Source of the DNA: Sinohyriopsis cumingii
Taxonomy: Eukaryota > Mollusca > Bivalvia > Unionida > Unionidae
Assembly (NCBI GenBank): GCA_028554795.2
Contig: CM068825.1
Coordinates: forward strand, 89,772,951-89,836,950
Direction of reading: 5' to 3'
Length of the DNA stretch: 64,000 nucleotides
Shown here one piece after another: positions 24,795 through 34,559 of the stretch. Each line of letters opens with the position of its first letter. The stretch's first letter is position 1. Under the pieces are notes generated by a model. That model was not told the origin of the DNA, did no database searches, and worked only from the letters and a program-made list of their open reading frames with translations. The position numbers and the translations under genes were made by a program.

Positions 24795-25660
24795 ATTAAA
24801 ATAACTGATGTTGGTAAAGTTCAAAGATACTGCAACACTTAAAAGATCGCAACAGTTTGCTGGCCAAAATGAAAATATTGTTAAAATTAGTCTGAGTGGC
24901 TTTTTACATTTCACCGTTTTACACAATTGCATTTTTGTCGAAGTATGTATCGATGATACTTATTGCATGGCACGTTCTATCAATTAAAGTCATTTAAAGT
25001 GTATGCAAACGGCGCATCTTTTGGAAGCCTTCATCCTGAGTTATTTAATTAGCAAGGTTTCCGTGTATAGTTTCCGATTCTGCTTATGTGTTCCCGAAAA
25101 CAAACGTCAATAACTTGTTTGCTGTTGGAGCAACCTCAAAAAAGCCAGATCCATGAAACAGAAACTATATATCAATCATGCTTTTTGTATCACGTGACTA
25201 CCGTTTCGACATGTGCTCTATGCTTGATGAATCTGGCATTCTCCGGGTTTCTGCAACAGGTTTCTGGTCGATGTTCACTGAATAAAACAATGTTTAGAAT
25301 TAAGTATCCTTTTACTACTTTACAAACATTACGTAACTTTAATTTAATGTTTTTGAATTTACTGTACAAAATTGGAAATTGGTTCATGTTTACGTGACTA
25401 TTGGAATTCTGATGTCATCAAAATGTCATCCAGATACCATGGGTCGTCGGTTAAAATACTAATGTTGTAACCAATAACACCGGGTACATGGACAATTGAC
25501 ATTTAGGCTGCGATCAAAGAACAAGTGCCAGGTCAAATTTTGTCACCGCTGTAGTTTCGTTTCGTCTGTCCAACGTGGATATGTAAAGGTCAGAATATTA
25601 AATTCGTGTTTACCAACATACAAAGCGATCTACGGTGATAGACTCAGTGATGTTATTTAA
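24795..25660. other. No recognisable feature; left flank of the viral block
   Basis: I looked for a terminal repeat or additional viral genes here and saw none. Short frames only. Confidence 0.4.
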
Positions 25661-25843
25661 TGTCTTTTCAGAAGGATAACCCCAAAAGCAATACCGATTG
25701 CAAAGCAGCTGGGAATGAAAGCTATTGACCTTGTTCGTGATAAAGGTATTGGTGCTCTTGGTGATGATGCTAGTAAAGCATTCTCGGCAATCAAGGATAG
25801 ACTAGCACGATTAATGCGACGAAAACCACAGCCAGTAAAATAA
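25661..25843 (+). pseudogene. Basic amphipathic minor-capsid-like peptide (V1)
   Basis: An open stretch of 60 codons without an ATG, so it is probably truncated at the 5' end. It reads ITPKAIPIAKQLGMKAID, then an acidic/glycine part (GIGALGDD) and a basic end (RLARLMRRKPQPVK) before TAA. Lysine-rich, amphipathic short proteins with 'P(I/V)AKxLGxKAIxxG' repeats are common next to capsid genes in Polinton-like viruses, where a pVI/pX-like capsid-cementing or core role is assumed. The gene is followed after 15 bp by the next small ORF. Confidence 0.5.
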
Positions 25844-25858
25844 CCCAACTTTGAGATT

Positions 25859-25999
25859 ATGCCTGAAAATATTAGTGAAATAATAAATCAAGCTGCAAAT
25901 TTAAAAAATAGCACTGTTGACTGGTGTATCTATGTCAGAAAAAGAAAAAATATAACTGCTAATCTGATAGCAGGAAGTTGTCTTCGTGTGAGACGATAA
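25859..25999 (+). CDS. 46-codon peptide of unknown function (V1)
   Basis: An intact short ORF from ATG at 25859 to TAA at 25997-25999. It starts MPENISEIINQAANLKN and ends with a basic GSCLRVRR. It is kept here because it fits the compact spacing (15 bp after the previous stop, 13 bp before the capsid ATG). I do not recognise it. It may be the start of a longer broken gene. Confidence 0.4.
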   Translation: MPENISEIINQAANLKNSTVDWCIYVRKRKNITANLIAGSCLRVRR

Positions 26000-26012
26000 C
26001 AATTAAAATAAA

Positions 26013-27397
26013 ATGTTTAAACGTATATCTGATCCAGCATTTGATATGGACGCACCAGTTCTCAAAGACGAATATGTGCGTGATTATCAGTATTATTCAT
26101 ATGACGCACAAAAACCAAATCAACTGGATGAATCGAATTACAAGTTCAGGATATAAGCAGATATTTTTTGCCCGCCGACGTATTTTTTGAAGTTTAGGTT
26201 CGATATGTGAAAAATGATAATAATCCATATGGTGATGTGCAGGGTGGGTTTGTTAATAACGCAATTATGTCATTATTTAACAGTGCACGATATATTATTG
26301 ATGGTCGGGAAATTGAGATTTGTCATAATGATGTTGATGTTGCTACGACGATATTGGGGTTATCCCGATACAGCGATGATTATTCACGATCTGATGGTCC
26401 GTCAATGATGTTTGCAAAAGATATAACTGATAACGCTGATGGCAGACTTTATATTTCTTGGCACCCCAAAAAGGATACTGCTGCGGCTGACGACGTTGAT
26501 GTTGAAAGTTTACAGTTTGTAAACGCGAACTATAATCTGGGATTCGCAGCACGTAAAAATAAAATTAATAATCAAGGAAGATTTAGTTGCGCAATACCAC
26601 TGTCACATATCTTTGGTTTTTGCACAAGTGTTAGAAATGTTGTTTTCGGGGCAAAACATAGATTTATTCTCCTTCGAAAATACACGGACGACCATGCTAT
26701 CTAACACGCTGAAGGCGGTTATGCGGGTGAAACCGTGACACTTCATGGAAATGTGACACTGACAAAACTTTCGTTGTGTATGCCAGTGATGTCACCATCA
26801 CTTGCTGCAGAACAACGGCTGCTTTCATTTATAGACACCGGCGACAAATCAACTTTGTCATGGTTGACGATGACTACAGACTCGATCACGAGCACAGCTG
26901 TTGGCGCATTTGTATTGCAGATCGCATCACAACATTGAAGTTCAGCACCACGACATGTATTTAAAGCTTATCAAGATATCCGACGACAGAATTCTCCAAC
27001 ACGAAATCATATGATATTTGATAAGCTTGGGGTTAGTGAAGATTCAAAAAGAAGAAATGGACACAAAGAACCATATGAAGAAGTGTTGCTGGATTTTGAA
27101 AATTATCACCTTGCACGTTTGATGTCATTTATGGGACGTGATCAGAATGTTAATTCTGTTTTGCAAATATCTCAGCGGGATATCTCTACGTTGTATCCGA
27201 TATACTTCTCGCTGGAACATCTAGATTTGTCTAGACAGTCAGTCGTTGACGTACATTTTCGAGCTCGAATAAGTGTACTACCAGCTGGTGTTGATGATTA
27301 TAGAGCAATTGCAGTTATTCTTTCAGATAAAGCAATGTTACTTGAAGGTTTTGGTAGACGTATGAGAGTTCTTGATGCTCCAGTAGAAAACATGTAA
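26013..27397 (+). pseudogene. Major capsid protein, double-jelly-roll type (V1), broken
   Basis: The gene opens at ATG 26013 and meets a stop at 26154-26156. It stays colinear, shifts frame near 26205, runs 26207-26704, then changes frame again up to 27010 and ends 27011-27397. Recognisable blocks, in the order seen in Polinton/adintovirus capsid proteins, are NQLDESNYKFRI (strand-entry block) and GGFVNNAIMSLFNSARYIID. Next come FAKDITDNADGR, FSCAIPLSHIFGF, VFGAKHRFILLR (end of first jelly roll/linker) and VTLTKLSLCMPVMSP. Last are PRHVFKAYQD, NHMIFDKLGV and a C-terminal VVDVHFRARISVLP...YRAIAVILSD. The span of about 460 codons fits a full capsid protein. The family is known to form pseudohexameric capsomers. 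Breakage means no function now. It differs clearly from the capsid protein at 53.7-54.5 kb. Confidence 0.75.
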
Positions 27398-27422
27398 CTA
27401 AATCGCTCATGATATTTTTATA

Positions 27423-27769
27423 ATGTCATATCATCATGTTAATGTCAGTCTGACTCCTGGTCAGAATAAAAAGCCTCTATCAAAGTCAGCAAAGAACTGT
27501 GGAATAAAAGTATCACTTAAAAAGATCAGATTTCAGGTGGTGAAAATAAACTATCATTCAATGACGCCAAACAATCAAAACAGTCGCTAAACAATCTTTC
27601 TGCGAGCGCCATTAAAGATTCAATCAAGACGGGTGGTATATTTCCACTTCTTGCGTTAATAGCCTCTGCGGCTCCAACTGATGGTGCTGTTGGAACTTCT
27701 GCTGGAATGGCATTATGGAAAGCAAGAGAAAAAGGAATAAAGACTACTAAAAAAGGGAAAAGGGTCTAA
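27423..27769 (+). pseudogene. Minor capsid/core protein, SLTPGQ type (V1), one frameshift
   Basis: ATG at 27423 begins a peptide with VSLTPGQNKKPLSKSAKN, a pattern (xLTPGQxxKLxKAxK) that opens a small lysine-rich protein beside capsid genes in Polinton-like viruses. A frameshift near 27530 moves into a frame with SGGENKLSFNDAKQSK, then KTGGIFPLLALIASAAP (the conserved GGFLP-plus-hydrophobic block), ending in the basic KTTKKGKRV and TAA at 27767-27769. Total about 115 codons. By analogy with adenovirus pVI/pVIII it may line the inner capsid or disrupt membranes; that is inference. It sits 25 bp after the capsid stop. Confidence 0.65.
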
Positions 27770-27839
27770 GATTACCAGGAACCCCTCACTGATACACAAA
27801 AGGTCAGAGACTTCCAGGAACACTTCGCTGATTCTACTC

Positions 27840-28272
27840 ATGTCAAATTTTGATTTACTTGATGCTGCTAAAACTTAAATATAAAAAATTTCAGAGGTGT
27901 TTCTAGGCGTACTCAATTACCAAAACATCCAAACCGTGTTGAAACCGGTATCATTAATCTTAATAAAAGTTATGTCCAGGTACTCGTTTAGTTGCATATG
28001 GGGTTGATCCACGTGGAATTGTTTATTTTGATTCGTATGGGTTGGCACCACCAAAAGAATTTTTAAAGTATGTCGGCAGAGTGCAAAGCGTTCATATTCA
28101 AGACACTCCCGTCTGGTATTCAACATTACTAACAAAGACAATAACCAATCCGCCAATATGTGGCCGTGAAGTACTTGCTGTACTCGACGGAGTGTCATCA
28201 TCAACAACACCATATCATAAAGTCTTGCACGAGTATACAAGTAGACGGTCAGTCGTTTCAAACAGATCTTAA
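27840..28272 (+). pseudogene. Adenain-like cysteine protease (V1), catalytic residues lost
   Basis: It starts MSNFDLLDAAKT and stops early at 27876. It is then readable through a frame change as NFRGVSRRTQLPKHPN, then GIINLNKSY, and after another shift PGTRLVAYGVD...VYFDSYGLAPPKEFLKYVG. The family motif is PGTHWVAY..., YFDSYGxxPPxE and a Cys in CGHLCL. Here the catalytic His position is Arg (CGT) and the Cys-box reads CGREVL, with Val at the nucleophile position. The protein ends at 28272. In living relatives this enzyme processes capsid proteins during maturation. About 140 codons, normal for the family. Confidence 0.75.
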
Positions 28273-28278
28273 AGTATA

Positions 28279-29404
28279 ATGGTTGATATTTACGGAAGAA
28301 CTTCTATCAAAGGCAAAAAAGGTGATATTGATTTGTCGAATTACGCTACTAGAGATGATCTTGCTGATCTTATGAACCTCTCTGGAGTTGACCGGGATGA
28401 AGTTGTTAATTTTCAGGATAAATAAAGTGTTTTAAAGACGAATAACATTAAGTGAGTCGACATAGTTCGTAGAGTTCTCGGTGCTACCACAGAAAACATT
28501 CCAATATTTACTGACGGCGGTAGAACCAGAGACTCAAATGTATCAATCGCAACTATCAGAAATGAAATTATAAAAAAGTGCTGCTAATAATTTACTATCC
28601 ACCGGTGATAGAATGACTGGTTCTCTCAACATGGCTAATAATAAAATTACTGATCTTGGAGAACCAGAATCAGACAATGACGTTGTAACAAATAAATATA
28701 TCAAAGGTAGAAACCTCCCAATGATGAACTCGTTAGTTTCAATTAATAATGAAATGACCACATTAAAATCTGATTGTAATACTCATGTGAACACATTTTT
28801 GAATTTTCGCAAAAGAATAAATGGAATTGTTCATGATTTCTTTGGAAAACCAGTAGCAACCGGTATTAAACTTACTGAAATTAACACAAAACTCGGCGAT
28901 ATTAAAACAGCTACGTCAGACATTGAAACGTATAATCAACGATTAGGTGTTATCAGAGATCCTAAGTCATTTTAAAAGCAAACCACGATAGCGCAGAGTA
29001 ATATCGACGATATTAGAAGAAAAATCTAGAAGATGTTATAAGTGGAATTTCTGATATCGTAAAAAATTAATCTGATCAAAATTCCTCACAAACAGATCAT
29101 CAACGTGTTATACACAGTGTCATCAGGATAATCAACATGGTCACAGTAAAATAACACTATCGAACATACCGCAGTATTTACTGGTGTGTATAGGCTGTCC
29201 GTGTTCAGCGGTGCAAAGTATAGTATATTTACCACGTATCCCTGACGTCATTCAACCGATCATTTTTCTGCAACCGTGTATATTGTGTCAAATAAAGAAG
29301 ACAAAGAAACATTTATGCTGGAATCATCTGATAAAAAATTAACCGCGGCGTCTTACTGGTGGTGTCTGGAATTTGTCGCTGAAACACCTCAATTGACTGC
29401 TTAA
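28279..29404 (+). pseudogene. Fibre/spike-like protein (V1), broken
   Basis: ATG at 28279, 7 bp after the protease stop. The start (VDIYGRTSIKGKKGDIDL) has a short collagen-like GxxGxxG feel. Near 28610 the readable frame contains TGSLNMANNKITDLGEP and SDNDVVTNKYI, the same repeat logic as 'TGxLNMxxNxIxxLxxPxxxxDAxTKxYVD' in phage tail fibres and in fibre proteins of Polinton-like viruses. A helical segment follows to 28975. After stops, the end reads SATVYIVSNKEDKE and ASYWWCLEFVAETP before TAA at 29402-29404. The inferred role is a trimeric receptor-binding spike. Several stops and shifts. Confidence 0.6.
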
Positions 29405-29417
29405 TGATTAAAATATA

Positions 29418-29814
29418 ATGGGCATTCCGACTGATGTTCAACGTTTTAGATATATTCAAGCAATTGAATGGCAAAAGAAAATAGTTGTTGTTGATATAAT
29501 TGTTTATTCCACATCTGCTATTATTGCTGAAACTGGCGTATTATTATCAGCAAAAACAATGACATCGCCGGCAATTGTAACAATTTGTTTATCTGGTTTT
29601 CTTAATATTATTGCAAAAAAAATATGCACTTGTACAAACATGAAATTACACAATTATTTAGTAAAATTTCAAGCATCGACGCTGGCATACTTTAAGTTAC
29701 CTTCGTTTTTATCATCGAGTCTTGGCGATGGAATAATATCAGATATTGAATTTACACAGATAACTGGAATTTACAAAGATGTAATGAGCGTAATAGAATC
29801 CACGCCTGATTTAG

Positions 29815-29850
<36 letters not shown>

Positions 29851-29888
29851 TCAACCCCGAACGAGTTATTACAGCAAATTGTAGTTAA
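29418..29888 (+). CDS. Membrane protein of unknown function (V1), poly-Asn end from (AAT)n
   Basis: An intact frame of 156 codons from ATG 29418. Two hydrophobic segments are visible, about residues 15-40 (IVVVDIIVYSTSAIIAETGV) and 46-65 (SPAIVTICLSGFLNIIA), followed by a Cys-rich KKICTCTNMK. The end is a run of Asn encoded by an (AAT)n tract at about 29815-29848, after which the frame overlaps the start of the next ORF. The poly-Asn end and overlap are probably due to repeat growth, and the original stop may have been inside or before the tract. The function is not recognised. Confidence 0.5.
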
Positions 29889-30338
29889 TACAACTCCGTC
29901 AGAAACTACGTCGATATCAGTAAGCTTAACTAGTCCCGAATCAAGCGTCAACTTTCCAACCACAATTCCAGTGAAAGTAATAGTGATAGCACAATTACGA
30001 GTTTATTACAGCTGGCGAAATATCAGATCAAAATCATTCGGTGGATTACCAGCAAATAATTCACTGGTATTTGCAAATAATATTTTAAAAAACCGATCGA
30101 TCTTCTGATTGGCAAGTTGTTGGTTAGATTTAGTTACATGTTTTCTACTGGAGCATCAATAACCTACAGGTAGTTGTCAGATTGAACAAATCAACGATGA
30201 ATTTCAGCTCAGAATTAAATTTATAACAGAAATATAATCTAAAATTGCGATCACTGTTCACAAACCAACATTATCAGCTGCGATAGAAATAAACTCTATA
30301 GATTATGTCGTTGATAAATATATCAATCATCAATCCGA
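29848..30338 (+). pseudogene. Penton-like/minor capsid protein (V1), broken
   Basis: ATG at 29848 directly follows the (AAT)n tract. The peptide begins with ELLQQIVVNTTPSE and has SVNFPTTIPV and VYYSWRNIRSKSFG. This resembles the 'Y(Y/N)SWxNI..xYNNNxF' block of a small capsid-associated protein family in Polinton-like viruses. After a frame break, QIEQINDEFQLRI and SAAIEINSIDYVVD can be followed, corresponding to the later part of the same family. Its place after the fibre and before unknown genes fits a vertex protein. Penton identity is inference. Confidence 0.45.
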
Positions 30339-30341
30339 ACA

Positions 30342-30790
30342 GTGTTAGGATGGCCAGAAATTCCACCTGTTTATCAAGGACCACCAGAACAGTTTTTTTT
30401 TTGTTATAAAACCTCCAGAATATCGAATATTATTTATTTATCCTGGATATTTTATCATGAGGAAGAATATTTTATTGCGTCTGATGGTATGAGACTTCCT
30501 AAATTAATAACGACTCTACATATCATTGATCATCGACGAAAAACATCTTGATAGAGTTTTTCTCGAACATATTAAGTCTGAACAGTTTAAATTACGTATA
30601 GATCTACGAAATCTGTTTTCTTCTCTATCCCAGCATTATAATCATGATATAAAACAATACATTATTGAAACGAAACAATAAAACATCAAAACCAAGTTGA
30701 ATCAGATCTCGAATTTTTAATACATTTTTTTGTTGAAACAGTAGTGGCTGGTGATGATGAAAATATTCGTCTAAATAAATCCGATACATC
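30342..30790 (+). pseudogene. Unknown protein (V1), broken
   Basis: Fragments in two frames: WPEIPPVYQGPPEQF, then PPEYRILFIYPGYF, then DRVFLEHIKSEQFKLRIDLR and NLFSSLSQHYNHDIKQYI. The codon texture and compact position suggest a former gene. No family recognised. Confidence 0.35.
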
Positions 30791-30805
30791 GATAAATTAA
30801 AACAA

Positions 30806-31078
30806 TTGTTTCTCAATCATTATAAAATAACCGAAGCGGAATTGCCAAAATTTGTAATACCAGGATTTAACACCGACGAACTAAAAAAATCAGTCAACGA
30901 TATCTTCGATGAATATATTACCAAAATACTTGAAGCATGGAGAAAAATAAACCCACCAGCAAATATTCTCAAACATAACAATGATCCGTACGGTGGAGGC
31001 AGGCAAATTTCACCGGGAATTGTAAATATAACATCAACGATCCCAGTTAATCTTGTAAGTGATGCAATTGATGGCTGA
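30806..31078 (+). CDS. 90-codon protein of unknown function (V1)
   Basis: An open frame from ATG 30806 to 31078 with an N-terminal helical part (ELPKFVIPGFNTDELKKSV) and a Gly/Pro-rich middle (NNDPYGGGRQISPG). It may be the remaining piece of a larger gene that continues at 31150-31286 in another frame (VPPGYLIVQEPINQVYLRCH, KLTDRSGHFLDLRL). No family recognised. Confidence 0.4.
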   Translation: MFLNHYKITEAELPKFVIPGFNTDELKKSVNDIFDEYITKILEAWRKINPPANILKHNNDPYGGGRQISPGIVNITSTIPVNLVSDAIDG

Positions 31079-31286
31079 TGACAGTTATCAAGCAAATCTT
31101 GAAGAATCCTGCCAGGCCCAATAAGGATATATTTTTTATACATTGACACCTCAAGTACCACCTGGATATTTGATTGTACAAGAACCGATTAATCAGGTTT
31201 ACCTGCGATGTCATAAGCCGCTATTATCAAGGACACATTTCAAACTTACTGACCGATCCGGACACTTTCTTGATTTGAGACTGTAA

Positions 31287-31540
31287 ATTTTGAATATAAA
31301 TTTGTATGTAAGGTCATAGATCTTCACGTTCATGATTGTTTTTAAATCCTGATTCCTAATCAGGGGAAATAAAATATATTATAACAGTATTTGTTCTTAA
31401 CTGATTCTCGTTCAGATTTCAGGTAAACAGTACTTAAAATTGTGAAAATCAGTTAGATTTTATAATGTGATGGGGTAAATGGTACTTAAAATTATGAAAA
31501 ACATACATATTTTATAATTTCATCGGATCTAAAATGTAAA
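31287..31540. other. Non-coding gap in V1
   Basis: A short AT-rich gap with two similar copies of TACTTAAAATTRTGAAAA at about 31430 and 31480. It is the only sizeable intergenic space in the block and could hold regulatory sequence. Confidence 0.3.
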
Positions 31541-32395
31541 AATAAGTGATTGGGCAGAAACAGTTAAAGATATCGGACCGTTTATCAAAGACTTTGCTGA
31601 ACTGGGAATGAAACTAAAATTCCTAATAATAGTAAAAACAATAACCGTATAGATTTTGTACGAACCAAAATATAAATCGATTTTGAACTGACTGGATTCG
31701 CTTGTATCGAATCATTTAAGTTTGCTGAAAATCTTCGTCCAATTTGTTATGTCTGGTTTGGCAAACATTTTTCAAAAAGAATGTAGGCACCAACAGAATT
31801 ATTACGAAATATGCTCGATGCAAAAATACTATCATTGTTTACATTAGGTAAAGCGATTATACCATATAGTCCGTAAAAACAAGTTTGGTTACCACAACAA
31901 AAGAAATTTTCTGATGATGCAAATCCTGATGTTACTGATTTCGAAAATAAAATAGCAAAAGATCTTGGTAGAAAAATAATTGTTAAATTTACGCAAGGAG
32001 GATCAAATGATCATAAACGACATTGTACAAAATCAATTATTGATGATGCTGAATTAGATTTTTTAATTGATGATATAACGAAGAGAAATATATTTATAAG
32101 TCAAGAAAGAGATTTCTTGTAAAATGGAACTAAATTAGGTACATTTGTGAGTGATATTGATGGTGAGTCATCGCAGTTTACTCATTTCAGAATTTCAGTG
32201 CTTGCGTATGTTTCGATAAATTTAATATCGATGATAAACCTATTTTCTGATACCGTGGTTAGATTAATTTTATATCAATAAAACATGCAGGATTGTTATC
32301 ACAATTACATATAGGCGCCTATGCATCATGGAGAGAATGGACAACAAAACAAGAAAAGATACTTAGTTATTTTGAATCTGCCGACGTTGAAATCA
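31541..32395 (+). pseudogene. Unknown protein or N-terminal part of the helicase (V1), broken
   Basis: Broken frames read AETVKDIGPFIKDFAELG, then FACIESFKFAENLRPICYVW, then a long open part with KIIVKFTQGGSNDHKRH and IIDDAELDFLIDDITKRNIF, and FVSDIDGESSQFTHF. It lies directly before the helicase and may be its N-terminal domain or a separate replication gene. Not recognised. Confidence 0.35.
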
Positions 32396-33430
32396 AAAAT
32401 ATTTATTAAAAAAATAATAAAATATCAAAATTATCATCTGCACCATCGGTACATGATCCTGTCGCCAGACATAAAAGAGTTTACTTAAACGGACCAGGTG
32501 GATTAGGGAAGACAAAACGTGTACTTGAATTATTTCGTCGCAGGACTTCTTACTGTGTTGACATAATTGTATTAACACATACACATAGACTAGCCAGAGA
32601 AATGAACGAACGAGGAGTTCAGTCTCATACTTATCACATATTTTTCCGATTTAAAGGAGATACATGGACTCCTGAACGAATGGATAAAAAATATTTTCCA
32701 AAGATTATTATCTTGGAAGAAATATGTACCATTTCATTAGAAACGTTAAAAATATTTTTAGATTGGTTGTTGACAAAAATACAGCTGTAAAAATGTGTGA
32801 CGATCATGATCAACCACCACCTTTTGTTGGATTGTCTCCACATAAATGGCTAAAAACGTTTGTTGATTATTATGAAGAAATAACTGATGATCATAGAGCG
32901 TTTGATCCAGAATTAAGGGAGCTTAAGAAATTAGTCAGACTACAACCAACTAAAATTCAGTGTGAAATAATGCGTGAAATAATTTCAGAAACTCCTATTA
33001 ACAATTTTTGGAATTTATGGAGACCAGGTGATTGATATTTGCATACAGCAAGATAGTTTGTCATACGCTTCAACAACAATTATTTTTTATTATATAAAGA
33101 AATAAGTTTTTCAAATCTACCTGTACCATTGTGTTATCGACCAGCAGTTACGCGACGACAAAATATTGAAATTGATACATCTGGATTGTCAGAGAAACAA
33201 AATCTTGTGTTAATGATATTGTTTTATTCCTGTCATTGTTGTTGAGATCGCGTTAACGAAGGACAGAATTCCGTGGACTCTAGGGTATACTATAACGATT
33301 CATTCATCACAGGGATTAACTATTTCGGATATTAATATTTGGATTATTGATGATTGCATCGAATGGTCAAATTTAGTTTATCTCTCAGTGTCTCTGTCAG
33401 AAGAATATCTCAGGTGCCGAGGGTTATCAT
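32396..33430 (+). pseudogene. Superfamily 1 (Pif1/RecD-like) helicase (V1), broken
   Basis: Motifs appear in the correct order across frames. Walker A is VYLNGPGGLGKTKR, motif Ia is VLTHTHRLA, and the Walker B region is PKIIILEEICTI (family D-E; here E-E). Motif III is VKMCDDHDQPPPFVG (family CGDxxQxPP), followed by DYYEEITDDHRA and LKKLVRLQP. Motif V is YTITIHSSQGLTI and motif VI is NLVYLSVSLSEEYL (family VSRV). The length of about 345 codons and the motif spacing match a compact viral SF1 helicase. Changes in Walker B and motif VI, plus frameshifts near 32790 and after 33035, indicate loss of activity. It closes the plus-strand block. Confidence 0.75.
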
Positions 33431-33649
33431 AGACTTTACAGAAACTGCTGGCAATGGTGATAATATTATTGTAATGATATACTAAGAAAAAATTAGTTAT
33501 AAACAATGTGACAAAAAGCGTGACTTTAATCTCGATATTGAATTTATCATGACGCTTTTTCAAAGGCATGCAGCACTTTGGAGGTTGACACAGAACGCAA
33601 GACCGATTTGAACGTGCTCCCCAAACAATGTCATCGTTGTCAAATTTCT

Positions 33650-34545
33650 CTGTACAACTGATACATACAACTCAGTTGCGATTCGTTTTCGAAAATGTTG
33701 TTTCACGGTGAATTTTCATTTGGAGAATATATTTTGACCTTTTATAACAATATTCACACTTACAAATACGAGTTACTAGCATCAAGATAATGGGGATGCA
33801 TACGTTTTCGGTAAACGTGATAGGTGTAACCTCCTTCAGTGTTAGCATTAATTGAAGAATCAACTTTAAAGAGAACGACTCTCAGCCACATGACAATTGT
33901 GTTTACCACCACGCTGTACTCGACGACACTGGAATACACAAACATCAAATTTTTTTTCCTGAAGAATTTATTTTGTTGATGATGATGTCATTTGCTAGAG
34001 TCAGGTTTATGTTTTTATCCAGAATATCAAATAAATGTGGCGATAGTTTCATAGATAGCATTTTGCTGTAAAAAAAAAAATAAATAAATAAAAAATAAAA
34101 TTTTAAGACAACGATAGCTTGGATAGTACTCGGCCACTACACATCTGTTTATTTTCTAGAATGCCTTGAGAAACTGTTCATTGAAACATTCTAAATCGTA
34201 TCGACGAGATATCGAGCATTTTAATATCATGCATGAATTCCCATATCACACACATTCATTTTGGCATTGGATGCCGCTTGTGTTTTATTTCGTACTAGCG
34301 ATACCATTCTTGTCGAAGTGTTCTGAAACTAAACTGGTTCAATAATTATTTCTACGACTAAAAATGCTTTGATCCTCGGTTATATTTAAAAGCTGAGAAG
34401 GTAAATGATTTCTGTCAAAACCATTTCCCAAATAAGCTTCGTGGTCTGGATTTATTGCATTAGCTAATTGTGTTGTGAAACAATACAACGTGTTTTAATG
34501 ATACATACCAAAGGACTGTCCATGGAGAGATTTTGTGGCATACTT
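33650..34545 (-). pseudogene. Penton-like minor capsid protein, Polinton A, fragmentary
   Basis: Homologous to the gene at 54983-55906. Shared blocks are MFVYSSVVEYSVV (other copy: IFVYSSMVEYNVV), LRVVLFKVDSS, GGYTYHVYRKRMHPHY, and a last part corresponding to the VAIK...KVTV..YFRKR end. The N-terminal side near 34.4-34.5 kb matches the WEMALVEIIHP region of the other copy as WEMVLTEIIY. Multiple stops and frame changes. Confidence 0.7.
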
Positions 34546-34559
34546 TCATCCGACAAAGA

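Larger units (their letters stand above)
25661..33440 (+). mobile_element. Endogenous adenovirus/Polinton-like virus element (block V1), decayed
   Basis: About 7.8 kb in which nearly every plus-strand segment belongs to a tightly spaced series of genes, in this order. Basic minor-capsid-like peptide, 46-codon peptide, double-jelly-roll major capsid protein, SLTPGQ-type minor capsid/core protein, adenain-like protease, fibre-like protein, membrane protein, penton-like protein, two unknown proteins and an SF1 helicase. Gene spacing is mostly 5-30 bp, as in a compact viral genome, and there are no introns. Capsid protein, adenain protease and penton together are shared by Polintons/Mavericks, adintoviruses and adenoviruses. 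No DNA polymerase B, packaging ATPase or integrase was recognised here. Frameshifts and stops occur in most genes. No terminal inverted repeats were found, so both ends may be truncated. Confidence 0.75.
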
